DNA from: Urechis unicinctus
Lineage: Eukaryota; Annelida; Polychaeta; Xenopneusta; Urechidae
Length of the DNA stretch: 64,000 bases
Direction of reading: 5' to 3'
Assembly: GCA_034190875.2 (NCBI GenBank)
Contig: CM067345.1
Location: 25,994,853-26,058,852 of the forward strand
The notes below the pieces were generated by a model. It ran no database searches, had not been told where the DNA came from, and worked only from the letters and a program-made list of their open reading frames with translations. Of this stretch, positions 26,401 to 35,772 are shown piece by piece. The translations under genes were made by a program, and so were the position numbers. Numbering within the stretch: position 1 is the first letter of the stretch; each line of letters begins with the position of its first letter.

Positions 26401-26844
26401 ATATGCAAGAGTCCTAAGTATTGGTAAATGGTTCTCAAATGATCTACTCGACGTACACACATTGCAGGATAAATACCTGAGGATATCTTGAATGCCCACT
26501 ACATATACTTAAACCTTTTATAATCTCATTACCTAGCAACAGCATGAGGCGTAGAAAAATGTGCACCACCGTATCAAAGTTGCCCGGATAACGCCAGACT
26601 TGATTGATTGATTACAAATTGATAATTCTTCTCTGAAACGAGATCTTAAAGAAACCTCACAAGTTTACCATATGATTTGATTAATCAGAATATCGAATCA
26701 CATTTAACCTGGTATCCGTAAGGTTTGTATAGAAGACATGATGAAAAATATGAGTGGATCTCTTCATGAAAACGTATGATGGTCGCTTGCAAGAGGCACA
26801 GCAACACCACTTATATTTAGAATTTCCCTTTAGGTGATGTAGTT

Positions 26845-27135
26845 AATGATGTGAGCGTGAGAGAGTGGGTGATAAATGCCCGGAGTAAGTTATTAAATAA
26901 GTAATCAAGATAATAGTGTGTATTGTAATGAGTAAATAAGTAATCGAATAAGTGAGCGAGCTAGTGAGTAGGTAACTGGGTGAGAGTGATTGAGTGATAG
27001 AAGTGGAGATCTTTGATTTATACGAGAATTAGTAAGTAGTTAGTTTATGAGTGTGTGAGATATAGTGTGGATGTGTGAGTGAGTGTATGAGTGAATGATT
27101 GAGTAAGGGACTAAGCTATCATGTCAAGGAGCTAG
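26845..27135 (+). repeat. Degenerate GAGT-type tetranucleotide tract, B copy 2
   Basis: Longer than the copy-1 equivalent at 12600-12775 and followed by the same shared sequence, which includes a tatcacat/cacgcca region near 27195. Confidence 0.7.
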
Positions 27136-27306
27136 TGCGTGAGTGTGTGCAACCCTTCTACGTGTATCAATTTGTGCTAGTGCTCGATCATCGATGCTAT
27201 CACATCACGCCACATAGATGTTGATTGGAAAATATGCTTTCCTATAAACTACAGAGAACGAATCCTCCCAGCCAGCTAATACAGAACAAGCAACAGAAAT
27301 AAATTG

Positions 27307-27381
27307 CTAACGACATGCACGCGTCATTATTCAGTGAACACGCATAGTTCTTGCGCCGGGAAATAAATTAATAAAGGTCAC
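27307..27381. repeat. Best-preserved 75-bp stretch between B copies 1 and 2
   Basis: Counting by eye, it differs from 12956-13030 at 4 of 75 positions, clearly fewer than the neighbouring DNA. It contains gacatgcacgcgtcattatt and cttgcgccgggaaat. Confidence 0.75.
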
Positions 27382-29806
27382 CATTACAACATTAATGTTT
27401 GCAGCAACGGTAAGCGGTTATTGAAGTTGATAGATTGCAATCATTATTCACTGAAAATTGCCGACAAAGAACTTTATCAGACAATCTTTATATTTTCGTT
27501 GCTTTAGTAAAGATTGTAAAGAAAATTGGCTGGTAGTTCTGTCGTATCGAATAAGCAATGAAATAAGAGCTAGTCTGAACTACTATGTACAATTAATTAG
27601 GCAGTAACGCGACCCACACGTTAGTTTCAGAGCTGCTGTTCTTTTCATCGTCTTATTATACGTCATCATTTGGCGGCGTTATGGAAGCAGGTAGAGTGTT
27701 ATTGTTGGACTTAAGGCCAATGATTTATACAAGGCTCAACAACAGGTGTTCGTATCGAGTCAAATAGGTAACCACAAAGAGGGAAGTTAGGCGTTTCTAC
27801 GGTGATACTTTCCAGGATGGGAATCCACAGAACATTATCACAGGCATGTCTGCACAAGAGTTCTAGGTGACTGTGTAAAATAGATCAATATCGATGCAAT
27901 ATCATGTGGATTGTTCAGCATCAGGCTTAAAGGTAAATAACGAGAACGTATGGTTTATTAGCGATATGTCCTCGGTTCATTGGGGACGTTATAGCGGAGT
28001 TGGAACATAGCTGAACAAGTACGCACCTGTGAAAGAATAGCAACTTCTGTGATCAACCTATCGAGAATGTAGCAGTTTGATAAACTGTTAATTTATACCC
28101 ACAAAAAATAAAGAATCTGAATGCATTTAACCTCATCTAAGCAAAGACAGACACCGATGCAATCTCTAACAGCTTAGATACAGAAAGTTTTGTTTTCTCT
28201 CGGGTGTACAAAATGTTATGTGGCAAGGATAACTAATATTGGATTTGATGTTGTTATTGTACGCAATAGAGTGTACCTCGGTGAGACATAATTATAAGTT
28301 CACCTTATTATTGTTACGTTTAAGTAGATGTCTGGTGGACGCAATGGGCCAAGTCAACGGAGCTATCATATTTAAAAAGCCATCCCAGCCAGATCGAAAT
28401 ATGCAATTGAATAAAATGTTGAAACCAATTTTTATTGGACGAGTTAATGTCTCATTGGGAAGGCATAAACCTGAGCGGTGAATATGCGCAATACATAAAA
28501 TATCTGTACCATGGGTACGTAATAAATGCTATTATTATTATTATTAATGCGCTGTCTGCTGCCCATACTTTCTCTCACAATGAAAAAGATCATCACCAAG
28601 GTCATTCTCCAAGTAGAGGTAGGTTGTACCTACGCACATCTGCAATATTCCACGTCGTGCGGCGGACCCGTCCTAGACCATTCGCTTGCGCTCTGCAGGA
28701 ACGTTTCAGTTTCGATCCAAGCAGCGTTCTCGCATGGTTACGCGATGGCTCAGTTTTGTACGCCGCGAAATCTGTTTGTTGCCCGTGCTTGGATCTGTCA
28801 TCAAGTCTCCATTACATGTTAAACTGTTACAAATGTTCGCCAATGAAAGTGTTGTTGAGAAGGTTTTGGGGCTTTCTGGCGTACATTTAGAGAACCTAGA
28901 TGCTGCACAAATATGCTGTTTTCCGATCTTATTTAACAAATCTCAACAAAAATGTGTGGAATTTGTAGATTGAATCTGTAATGCATCAAGTACATTAGAA
29001 AAAAACACAAGTACAGCCAAACGATGTTTTTAACACCGGAGAAACTCGATAAAACAAGCCTCAATGATAAGCCTATTTTGGATTTAACTTCTTCGTGTGC
29101 TGTCGTTCTTGGTCTCAGTAGCCCACTTACCACATCAACACCAATAATACAGGTATGTACTCTTGATCATTTTGTAAACCTTGAGTACAAAAATTAAGTT
29201 ATTCGTAACGAAAACATACCATTCCATTCAACCTATTCATTGACATGCCTTCCAGGGGAGAAAAAGAGTGAGACGAGCACTGGAAATAGTTTTTAATGGT
29301 AAAGCAATCCAGAGCTCATCAGTTGAATGTAATGCAACTACTCTAGCCACAGGACATGGATATTCAAGCATCACATCAGAAAAGACAATGACACACTAGA
29401 ATGTGCAAGAATGGCTGAGTTGAATATAACCAGCTAAATTGAGATGAAGGACCTCGCATAGTTGTCTATCACATCAAAGGCAATTAACAGATTGTTGCCT
29501 CTGTAAATAGATCCACTCATGAAGCAAATTAAATCTGGCATATTGCAAAAATTAAATGCACAGGTCAACTTGCTACTATCGAGAACAGCTCGATTCCAGT
29601 CTAAATTAACCAGGATGAGGCCCATTATGCGACTGCAGAATACTGATGATCTGTTTGAAGAGCTATTTAATGAGATGAAGCAAATGTACTTTTGCTACGA
29701 TGAATAGACTGAATATTAGCCTGGAATCGATTTTGTTTTGATAAGTATAGATTAAATTAGGATGAATATAAGGCAATGTTCCTTTAAATGTTTTTGCATT
29801 GCACAG

Positions 29807-30038
29807 GTGCATTTTCCTTTTGGATGTGATGCTGACAGTCATAACCCTAAACAGCGAACATCCCACCCAAGCACATGTACCGGCACTTTGCACCGCTTAC
29901 AGTGTTCTAATGCACAAAATGTCCAAACAAATATCAGCATTCCAAAGACTTGTAACACTCATAGCAGTCAAAGGTGAAGCTGATGACATGGCAATAACGT
30001 TATTTTCAACTTCATGCTCCATATTAAGAGGAGATTAG
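29807..30038 (+). CDS. Exon-like ORF with VPALCTAYSVLM motif (part of the DUF6589-like remnant)
   Basis: The acceptor is tttgcattgcacag at 29793-29806. The open frame reads CIFLLDVMLTVITLN, HVPALCTAYSVLMHKMSK and AFQRLVTLIAVKGEADD before a stop at 30036-30038, with a possible donor at 29974. Composition is protein-like (hydrophobic helices, no low complexity), unlike the chance ORFs of the array. Confidence 0.45.
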
Positions 30039-30146
30039 TAACATATTCATGTTTACTGTGTACTTGCTGTAGTCTGGGCCCCTATAGTATTATATTCATA
30101 TATATCTATAAATATAATTATTTACATGTTGTATATATGTTCATAG

Positions 30147-30404
30147 TTGATCACACGACTGAACAAGCTTGGGATCACATTGAAGCTGAAGTTGCTTTAT
30201 GAATGTGGGCTTGCTTCAAAGAAGCGGATAGTGGAAGAATTGAGAAGTAACAGTTTCTTTAAGATAACTGGGGATAATATGGATGTTTTGTCCAAAGCAC
30301 ACATTTATCAAATTACAGAGCCAATCAAGACCGGAACATGTTCACTGCCAATATCATATTCACCAGAATTCCTTCTTGTCACCTTGCCAATTATACACCA
30401 ATAG
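30147..30404 (+). CDS. Exon-like ORF with FFKITGDNMD motif (part of the DUF6589-like remnant)
   Basis: The acceptor is tatatatgttcatag, ending at 30146. It reads LITRLNKLGITLK, a charged stretch (KKRIVEELRSNS), then FFKITGDNMDVLSKAH. The G-D-N-x-D core is the most recognisable signature of the proposed family. The usual downstream Lys/His-rich segment is not clear, and the frame stops at 30404. Confidence 0.45.
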   Translation: MITRLNKLGITLKLKLLYECGLASKKRIVEELRSNSFFKITGDNMDVLSKAHIYQITEPIKTGTCSLPISYSPEFLLVTLPIIHQ

Positions 30405-30522
30405 TGAATCTAAATAATCCTGAACAGGTGATTTTATCAAGACCAGAATGGGTGACCCACCAATAGTGAATCTAAATAATCCTGAACAGGTGATTTTATC
30501 AAGACCAGAATGGGTGACCCTA
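30397..30522 (+). repeat. Perfect 62-bp tandem duplication
   Basis: Sequence from 30399 repeats identically from 30461, a period of 62 bases. No differences were seen between the two units, so it is recent. 62 is not a multiple of three, so it shifts the frame of the exon-like ORF it lies in. Confidence 0.9.
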
Positions 30523-30925
30523 TTGAGAGCATACACTGTACTGCTCGACAAGATTCTGAATAAAAAAACAGCAACATTTAAGTGGGTGTTAACTCACATA
30601 CTTCATAGGTAATAAACTTGTAACAACAAAAGTTATCTCAATAAGTTTGTCAAGGCAACACTTTGTGTGTGCAACTCATATTATGATGTGGGTATTTTTT
30701 AAGGTCACACTTGAAATTTGTTAAAGCTTACAACAGACTTTGCCCCAATCCCTTAACAGCTTCTATATCCACCCTTAAATATAAAAAACCCATAATCTGC
30801 CTACCCAACATATTTTTAAGAATCTTGGCATAACAAAATTAAACATAAACGTAAACTTACCAGCAGCTCAACCCTCCCTTTCACATTATCTTATCCCATC
30901 ATATCACCTCTACCTGCATACCCCT

Positions 30926-31755
30926 TTCCACCCTGGCATCTAATAAACCCTTTATTAAACACTGAACTAACTGACAAAGTAATTAAAGACAACCCTGCAT
31001 ACAATAAAAATTTAGCTCTTCAGCTCATCAGTCAGCTCCCCTCAAACTGTACTCATATCTACCACAGATGGCTCCAAAAATAACACAAGTACCTCCTACG
31101 CCCTTACTATACCATCTCTAAAGTGTATAATAAATCCTCACGTATTCATTCCTTTTTTCCTTCTTTGTAGCTGAAGCTCTAGCCATTATAAATTCTCTGT
31201 AGCTAATATACTAAACTTCCAAACCCTATAATCCTCACAGACTCCCTCTCAGAAGCCAAAAAATCTCATTCTAACCCCTTTATCCAACCCATACCCTTAG
31301 ATCTAAGCACACACTATTCTATCATAAATAAACACTTAATACAAACCTGGCAAGAGGAGTGGAACAACTCCTCCTCAACCTTCAAACATATTAAATCCAC
31401 AATAGACTATAAACCCCATACCTTCAGTAATAACATATTTTCCGACAAGATCTTAACATTAATAGCATTAGATAACCCCCCTCTACAATACTACAAAAGC
31501 AAACGCTATCGCTCCTTACATCCAAACCCTATCTATCATTACTGTCCTTAGCCAGAAAACTCTCATCACTTCTTCTTTGAATGCCCCAATTACTCAAACC
31601 TTCGCACACCACCCATCAACAAACTTAACTCCCTTAATTACACACTTAACATCCATAACTTGTTCCAACAAGATATCATTAAATACACCATCTCATACAT
31701 TCACAATAGCAAACGTTTTGAATCGACCCTCCCCCCTTCATCAAACCCATCATAA
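30926..31755 (+). pseudogene. 3' part of a LINE ORF2: RNase H and C-terminal Cys/His region, decayed
   Basis: In one frame it reads FPPWHLINPLLN and LISQLPSNCTHIY. A one-base slip then leads to TDGSKNNTSTSYAL, the RNase H start that cuts RNA in RNA-DNA hybrids during target-primed reverse transcription. After a degenerate stretch come ILTDSLSEAKKS (second RNase H Asp), TWQEEWNNSS, then HHFFFECPNYSNLR, the Cys/His C-terminus typical of these LINEs, and a natural-looking stop at 31753-31755. The reverse transcriptase and endonuclease portions are missing or unreadable. The presence of RNase H points to the I/Tad/LOA-like side of non-LTR elements; the clade is not determined. The sense strand is strongly G-poor. 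Confidence 0.65.
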
Positions 31756-32076
31756 CTCACTCACTCTTCAATCATTCTCTGTTCACCTTTTAGTTATTTT
31801 TTCGTTATTTTTTTTCTTCTAACCCCTCACTACTTTAGGGCCAATTTTTTTCTATCCAGTGGAAACCCAAAGTCCCTATAAGGACATGGTGTACTTTAGG
31901 GCCAATTTATTTCATTTTTACTTTAATGCGCTGGAGCGGCCCCCAGTGTAAAGAAACCAACTATATTTTGCATCCGCACCCTAATTACTATAATTCTAAT
32001 CAACTTTAAATCAACTGTCTCCCTTCTCGTACAACCCACCCTACCTGGCGCCCTCTGATGGAGCTCATACATGTTT

Positions 32077-32080
<4 letters not shown>
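31756..32080 (+). other. Probable LINE 3' UTR
   Basis: Follows the LINE stop and precedes a TG tract. It contains a direct repeat of actttagggccaattt at about 31833 and 31892. It ends in ggcgccctctgatggagctc just before the TG array, which may be the element's microsatellite tail. Confidence 0.4.

Positions 32081-32163
<83 letters not shown>
32081..32163. repeat. (TG)n microsatellite
   Basis: About 41 uninterrupted TG dinucleotides. Confidence 0.97.
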
Positions 32164-32166
<3 letters not shown>

Positions 32167-32220
32167 GTAGTTTTTTCAGCAGTACGTGGCCTATAGTTGC
32201 CGAACTGCTTTACCAGGAAA

Positions 32221-32245
32221 TAACAACAACAACAACAACAACAAA
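32221..32245. repeat. (AAC)n tract, possible retroposon tail
   Basis: About eight AAC units directly after ctgctttaccaggaaat, a layout common for SINE or LINE tails. It abuts the truncated 5' end of the gypsy pol. Confidence 0.75.
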
Positions 32246-32910
32246 CTGACCAAACGCAGAATCGTGAGTGACTGTATTGATGAATTATTAACAGAAGGCA
32301 CAATTAGACCATGCATGTCACCATGGGCCTCTCCCATCAATCTAGTCCCCAAGAAGGATGGCTCAATAAGACTACAGAAAATTGAACAGCGGCACAGTAA
32401 AAGACAATTACCCCTCATTCAGGAAATTTTTGACCAGGTTGGCGGAAGTTCGGTATTAGCACCCTTGACCTCAAATCGGGCTAACCATCAAATTCCAGTG
32501 TCAGAAGAAGATATGGAGAAAACGGCTTTTCGTGGTCTATGCGAAATAACGCGCATGCCATTTGGTCTCGCCACCTCCCCGGCGACATTCCAGCGCACTA
32601 TGGATTACGTGTTAGAAGGCCTCATTGGACAATGTGTAATGGTTTATTTAGATGACATTGTTTTGTTTTCTGGCAATGAAGCGGAACACCGGGAGCCCTT
32701 CAATTAGTCTTCAATCGTCTACGTGAAGCGGGACTGAAGTTAAAACCTGGCAAGTGTAATTTCGGACTGAAAGAAGTTACAGTATTGTGTTATATTGTGT
32801 CAGCAAATGGTATTACCATCGACCCGGACAAAGTATCTGCAATTGTGAATCTATCTTCCCCACAGACGGTGAAAGATGTTGGATCATTTCTAGGCATAAC
32901 TGGCTACTAA
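32242..32910 (+). pseudogene. Ty3/gypsy reverse transcriptase domain
   Basis: The polymerase copies element RNA into DNA. It shows SPWASPINLVPKKDGS, PLIQEIFDQVGGSSV, RMPFGLATSPATFQRTM and the catalytic VYLDDIVLFS, followed after a frame change near 32695 by the thumb region (REAGLKLKPGKCNFG, YIVSANGI, VGSFLGITGY) up to a stop at 32908-32910. A segment of about 15-20 residues normally found between the VPKKDG and PLIQEI motifs is replaced by unrelated codons. YLDD is intact but the frame is not. Confidence 0.9.
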
Positions 32911-33063
32911 AGACAAGTGTACATTACTATTATAAGATCGTCGAGCCACTAGTGCAGTTGACCCTTAGGTCAATGGTTTCACAATGGCGGAGAGCAGCAG
33001 TAGAGATTTCAGCAGCTGAAATCCCTTCTCACATCTTCAGCTGTGATGTCACATCCGATAGCC

Positions 33064-33420
33064 GATGCCCCGTATAAACTATACACAGACGCTTGTAGGT
33101 GCAATTTTAGTGCAAACTGACGAAACGGTATTGAGCGAGTGGTTCAGTATGTATCAGGCTCGCAACTGAAATGGGCAACCATCGAGAAAGAGGCGCATGC
33201 TGTTGTGCATGCGCTACGCAAGCTTAAACCGTACCTATGGGGTGCTGAATTTGTAATCTATACCGACCACTAACCTCTCACGTCGCTGTTTCGTAAGGAA
33301 ATGAAAAACACCCAACTTCAATGCTGGGCTGTGTTGATTGCTGAATTCGGAGTCCCTATCACATATCGCCAAAGTCAAATCAATGTGCGCGCTGATATGC
33401 TATCACGCATTCAAAATGAT
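33064..33420 (+). pseudogene. Ty3/gypsy RNase H domain
   Basis: YKLYTDA gives the first Asp, EKEAHAVVHALRKLKPYLWG the Glu, and FVIYTDH the next Asp, followed by a stop in place of the next residue, then LTSLFRKEM and ADMLSRI. In-frame stops near 33108 and 33270 break it. The order and spacing are standard for Ty3/gypsy elements. Confidence 0.85.
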
Positions 33421-33682
33421 ACCTCAGAAGTTTCCACCATTGATACAACCGAATGGATTGACCCCGATGCCTTTACTGACTCCTCTTGTGACGAGAGACT
33501 CCCCAATTGATTAAAGAAGAGCAAAGAGTTCATTATCCGAGATTGATGACGCCAGTGATGAAGATTCTCAGTATGTTATCATAAATGAACTTCTATTCTC
33601 ACTCCGCAAACCAACTCCTACCAGTGCTACCTACCCCCGACTGATACAGCCGCCAGGCTTTCATGACCAAGTTATACAACGC

Positions 33683-34119
33683 ATGCATAAAGAGGTAGAA
33701 CACATGGCCATACACAAATCACTGGACAGATGCAGAGAAGCTTACGTCTGGCCTGGCATTCGGAAAACCGTACAGGAAGTGATCAACGGCTGTGGATTAT
33801 GCCCGTGTCATACTAATCGACAGGATCGAGTACGCATGGGTACCATGCCGTTTACCGTATACCCTACACAGATACTAGGTATGGACTTAATTGGCCCATT
33901 CGTGCGTTCTGCTGATGATAACCGTTATGTACTGAATATCATCAACCATTGTATAGGCTGGGTGGGAGCAATACCAATTGCAAACAAGACAAATAAATCG
34001 AGATTTAAACGGACATTAAAAGAAATATTAGCCAAATTTGTGAACAACAGAAGCGTCGAATAGGGGAATCACCTGGCAGACGGACTATTCGCATACCGGA
34101 TCTCAGTGAGCACCGTTAC
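33683..34119 (+). pseudogene. Ty3/gypsy integrase: zinc domain and start of catalytic core
   Basis: HMAIH and CGLC form the HHCC zinc-binding module, with VWPGIRKTVQE between them. GMDLIGPF carries the first catalytic Asp. After IPIANKTNKS the reading jumps directly to RFKRTLKEILAKF, sequence normally found well downstream, so the stretch holding the second Asp and the Glu appears deleted. A TAG stop follows at 34061-34063. The coding sequence continues as ADGLFAYRISVSTV up to the inserted MITE. Confidence 0.85.
34115..34119. other. Target-site duplication GTTAC, left
   Basis: Immediately precedes the MITE-like element; identical to 34297-34301. Confidence 0.85.
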
Positions 34120-34296
34120 CAGGCCCGTAACCAAGGGGGTATCGGGGGTATCTGACGATACCACCCACTCAGCCTCAGGAGTTCCGCTCTTATACCAAAT
34201 ATATACTATTTTCATGGTCCGAATGCCAGTCTATGCTAGAAGTTCCGCTTAACTAAATTCAGATACCCCCAACATTAATTCCTGGTTACGGGCCTG
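34120..34296. mobile_element. 177-bp MITE-like DNA transposon inserted in the integrase
   Basis: Terminal inverted repeats CAGGCCCGTAACCA at 34120 and its exact reverse complement ending at 34296, with a second inverted element further in (gggggtatc / gatacccccc-type). It is flanked by the 5-base direct repeat GTTAC at 34115-34119 and 34297-34301. Taking out the element plus one GTTAC leaves the integrase frame continuous across the junction, which confirms both ends. There is no coding capacity. A 5-bp duplication excludes hAT (8), Tc1/mariner (TA) and piggyBac (TTAA) as simple assignments. Confidence 0.88.
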
Positions 34297-34301
34297 GTTA
34301 C
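34297..34301. other. Target-site duplication GTTAC, right
   Basis: Immediately follows the MITE-like element; identical to 34115-34119. Confidence 0.85.
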
Positions 34302-34568
34302 AGGCTACACACCTTATTTGCCATGTATGGTAGGCGGTCTAGTGCACCCCTTACTAAGGCGTTACCGACTAACTTTGCCAACCCGTTTGGTAATCGTCTA
34401 GACTACCTCAGTAATTCCCTACAACAAGTCCGTGCGATGACAGAACGCAGCCGACTATACACCCGAAAGACACGACAGAAAATATTCAACGCAGCTGATG
34501 TCAAGGTTGCACGTGGTGCGTCAAACCTCATGCCAAGTGCAGAAGTACACAACGCCAGACGAACATGA
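34302..34568 (+). pseudogene. Ty3/gypsy integrase C-terminal part
   Basis: Continues the integrase after the MITE: GYTPYL, then MYGRRSSAPL, NRLDYLSNSLQQVRAMTERS, RLYTRKTRQK and DVKVARGASNLM, typical of the region after the DDE core. Ends at a stop at 34566-34568. No chromodomain was recognised after it. Confidence 0.75.
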
Positions 34569-34756
34569 GGCTTAGATAGAAAAAGTTCATGAGTCACATA
34601 TATCGATAACAATAAGGAGACAGACCCAAGCATGATGGGCTTAACAGCGCCTCCAGATTTCGTAATGCACCAGAAACATGTTTTAAAGGCATGTATAGTA
34701 ACGTCTCTGGTTAGTCACTAGTGTTACGTGCAAAGTGATCACATTGTACTGTGTAG

Positions 34757-34991
34757 ATGGATTCGCAAGTGTCTACAACCGTGTCTCCTATGACATTCTC
34801 AGCTCAAGTTATATGTATGGCCTTTCGGGATGGGCTTGGACAACTTCGTAGTATACTAGATTTAACGGCCTAGACAGTGTTTCTAGCTACTGGTTTATCA
34901 ATGGTCCACTGAGGCCGCCGAGGAAGGGTATTTCAGGGAAAATGATTTTAATGTGTGGATGCTAGCAAAGGCCTTTCTGAAGTCCGTTGAC
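34757..34991 (-). pseudogene. RecQ-like helicase exon 3 remnant
   Basis: The acceptor is ctgtacag. It encodes STDFRKAFASIHTLKS, then a one-base deletion shifts the frame to FPEIPFLGGLSGPLINQ, followed by LETLSRPLNLVYYEVVQAHP and ERPYI with in-frame stops. It matches the end of helicase lobe 1. Confidence 0.75.
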
Positions 34992-35213
34992 CTGTACAGT
35001 AGAATGAATATATTGGTAATATGAAACCAAAGACGCTTTTATATATTCATTGTGCCTTGATTTTGTTGTATAATATTATGAGCTGCTTCCTGTATCCCGA
35101 TGTATTTCCTGGGATAATTCACATGTGACCATGTTTAAGTGCATATAGTCAGTGATCAACACTAAATGATTGTACACAAGTAAACATTTTGATGAAGCAA
35201 TATGTTGGCTTAC

Positions 35214-35288
35214 CAATGGTCAACTTTATGGCACTCATCAACAACAATGCACCCCACAGATCGATTGAAAATATTGTTATCATACTTG
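35214..35288 (-). pseudogene. RecQ-like helicase exon 2 (DECH box)
   Basis: A 75-nt exon between a pyrimidine-rich acceptor (gtgaatag) and donor CATTG|gtaagc. Encodes KYDNNIFNRSVG and CIVVDECHKVDHW. The Asp-Glu-Cys-His motif is the ATP-hydrolysis box. Trp is split across the next intron. Confidence 0.8.
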
Positions 35289-35414
35289 CTATTCACAACG
35301 GAAAGGTAAACAACAATTATTGACTGAAGTTAAGTGACCTCATTTATTCAAAAGATAGAGGACTGCGACCAGCATTGTGAAAGTAACTGACCATATCGAA
35401 CATCCGAACAACCA

Positions 35415-35430
35415 CCCCCCCCCCCCCCCC
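35415..35430. repeat. Poly-C run of 16
   Basis: Uninterrupted C homopolymer inside the presumed first intron of the helicase pseudogene; the length may be unreliable in the assembly. Confidence 0.95.
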
Positions 35431-35772
35431 ACCCCTCGCCTCTGCAGTAAACGTGACTCTAGATATAATGTTGTATGCTTCTAACCGTTTATTTAAATAA
35501 TCACGTAACATGTATCGTAGGTCAGCCCGAGTATGTTCGTGGTTGTCTGTTAAGGAAGAGGGCTGGCCCTATTGAGGTAATGTGATGTGTGTGGGATATA
35601 AGGCACAGGAGTTGGAATCGAGTGAATGTATGCGTAAGACTGATTTAACGCGGTGCTAGGTTGTAGTAAAATGAATATATATTGCGCTCACCGAAGTCTC
35701 TGAATATACAGCTCAGCCACTACAGAAGAGAAACCGGAATTAAACAAGAAATAACCTCACAACAATAGCTAC

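Larger units (their letters stand above)
22100..28600. repeat. B block, copy 2
   Basis: Direct duplicate of 7550-14320. Relative to copy 1 it carries the expanded 12-bp minisatellite, lacks the sequence equivalent to about 9500-9750 and lacks the 380-bp segment. Its last part (28245-28370) matches copy 3 at 52725-52840, and 28540-28590 matches copy 1 at about 14285-14325. Homology then stops abruptly at the transposon-rich island. Confidence 0.75.
28686..30611 (+). pseudogene. Split coding remnant resembling invertebrate DUF6589-type proteins
   Basis: Several short open stretches bounded by plausible splice sites lie in one direction. They are 29011-29152 (ends PLTTSTPIIQ at CAG|gtatgt), 29256-29298 (tccag|GGG, encodes GRKRVRRALEI), 29519-29707 (KQIKSGILQKLNAQVNLL), 29807-30035, 30147-30404 and about 30461-30611. 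The order of motifs, VPALCTAYSVLM then a short linker, FFKITGDNMDV, then a final Leu-rich stretch (LLRAYTVLLDKIL), recalls a repetitive invertebrate family annotated as DUF6589-containing, whose function is unknown to me. Assignment is from memory. The 28686-28973 ORF may be an early exon or unrelated. A tandem duplication disrupts the end, so I favour a dead copy. Confidence 0.4.
32242..34568 (+). mobile_element. Degenerate Ty3/gypsy-type LTR retrotransposon (pol only)
   Basis: Domains run in the Ty3/gypsy order: reverse transcriptase, RNase H, integrase. No gag, protease or flanking LTR was seen. The 5' end stops at the AAC tract just before the usual start of the RT palm. Several stops and frame changes, an internal integrase deletion and a DNA-transposon insertion show it is dead. 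Confidence 0.9.

Noticed and set aside
28435..28890. 151-codon ORF at the island's left edge
   Set aside because: Starts in block-B DNA and crosses into the island; the overlapping frame at 28686-28973 is at least as likely to be the coding one, and neither gives a domain.
31923..32303. 126-codon minus-strand ORF with a run of His-Thr
   Set aside because: Translation of the TG microsatellite and flanking retroposon sequence.
32242..34568. Intact retrovirus-like element
   Set aside because: No LTRs, gag or envelope were found; pol is broken by stops, a deletion and an insertion.
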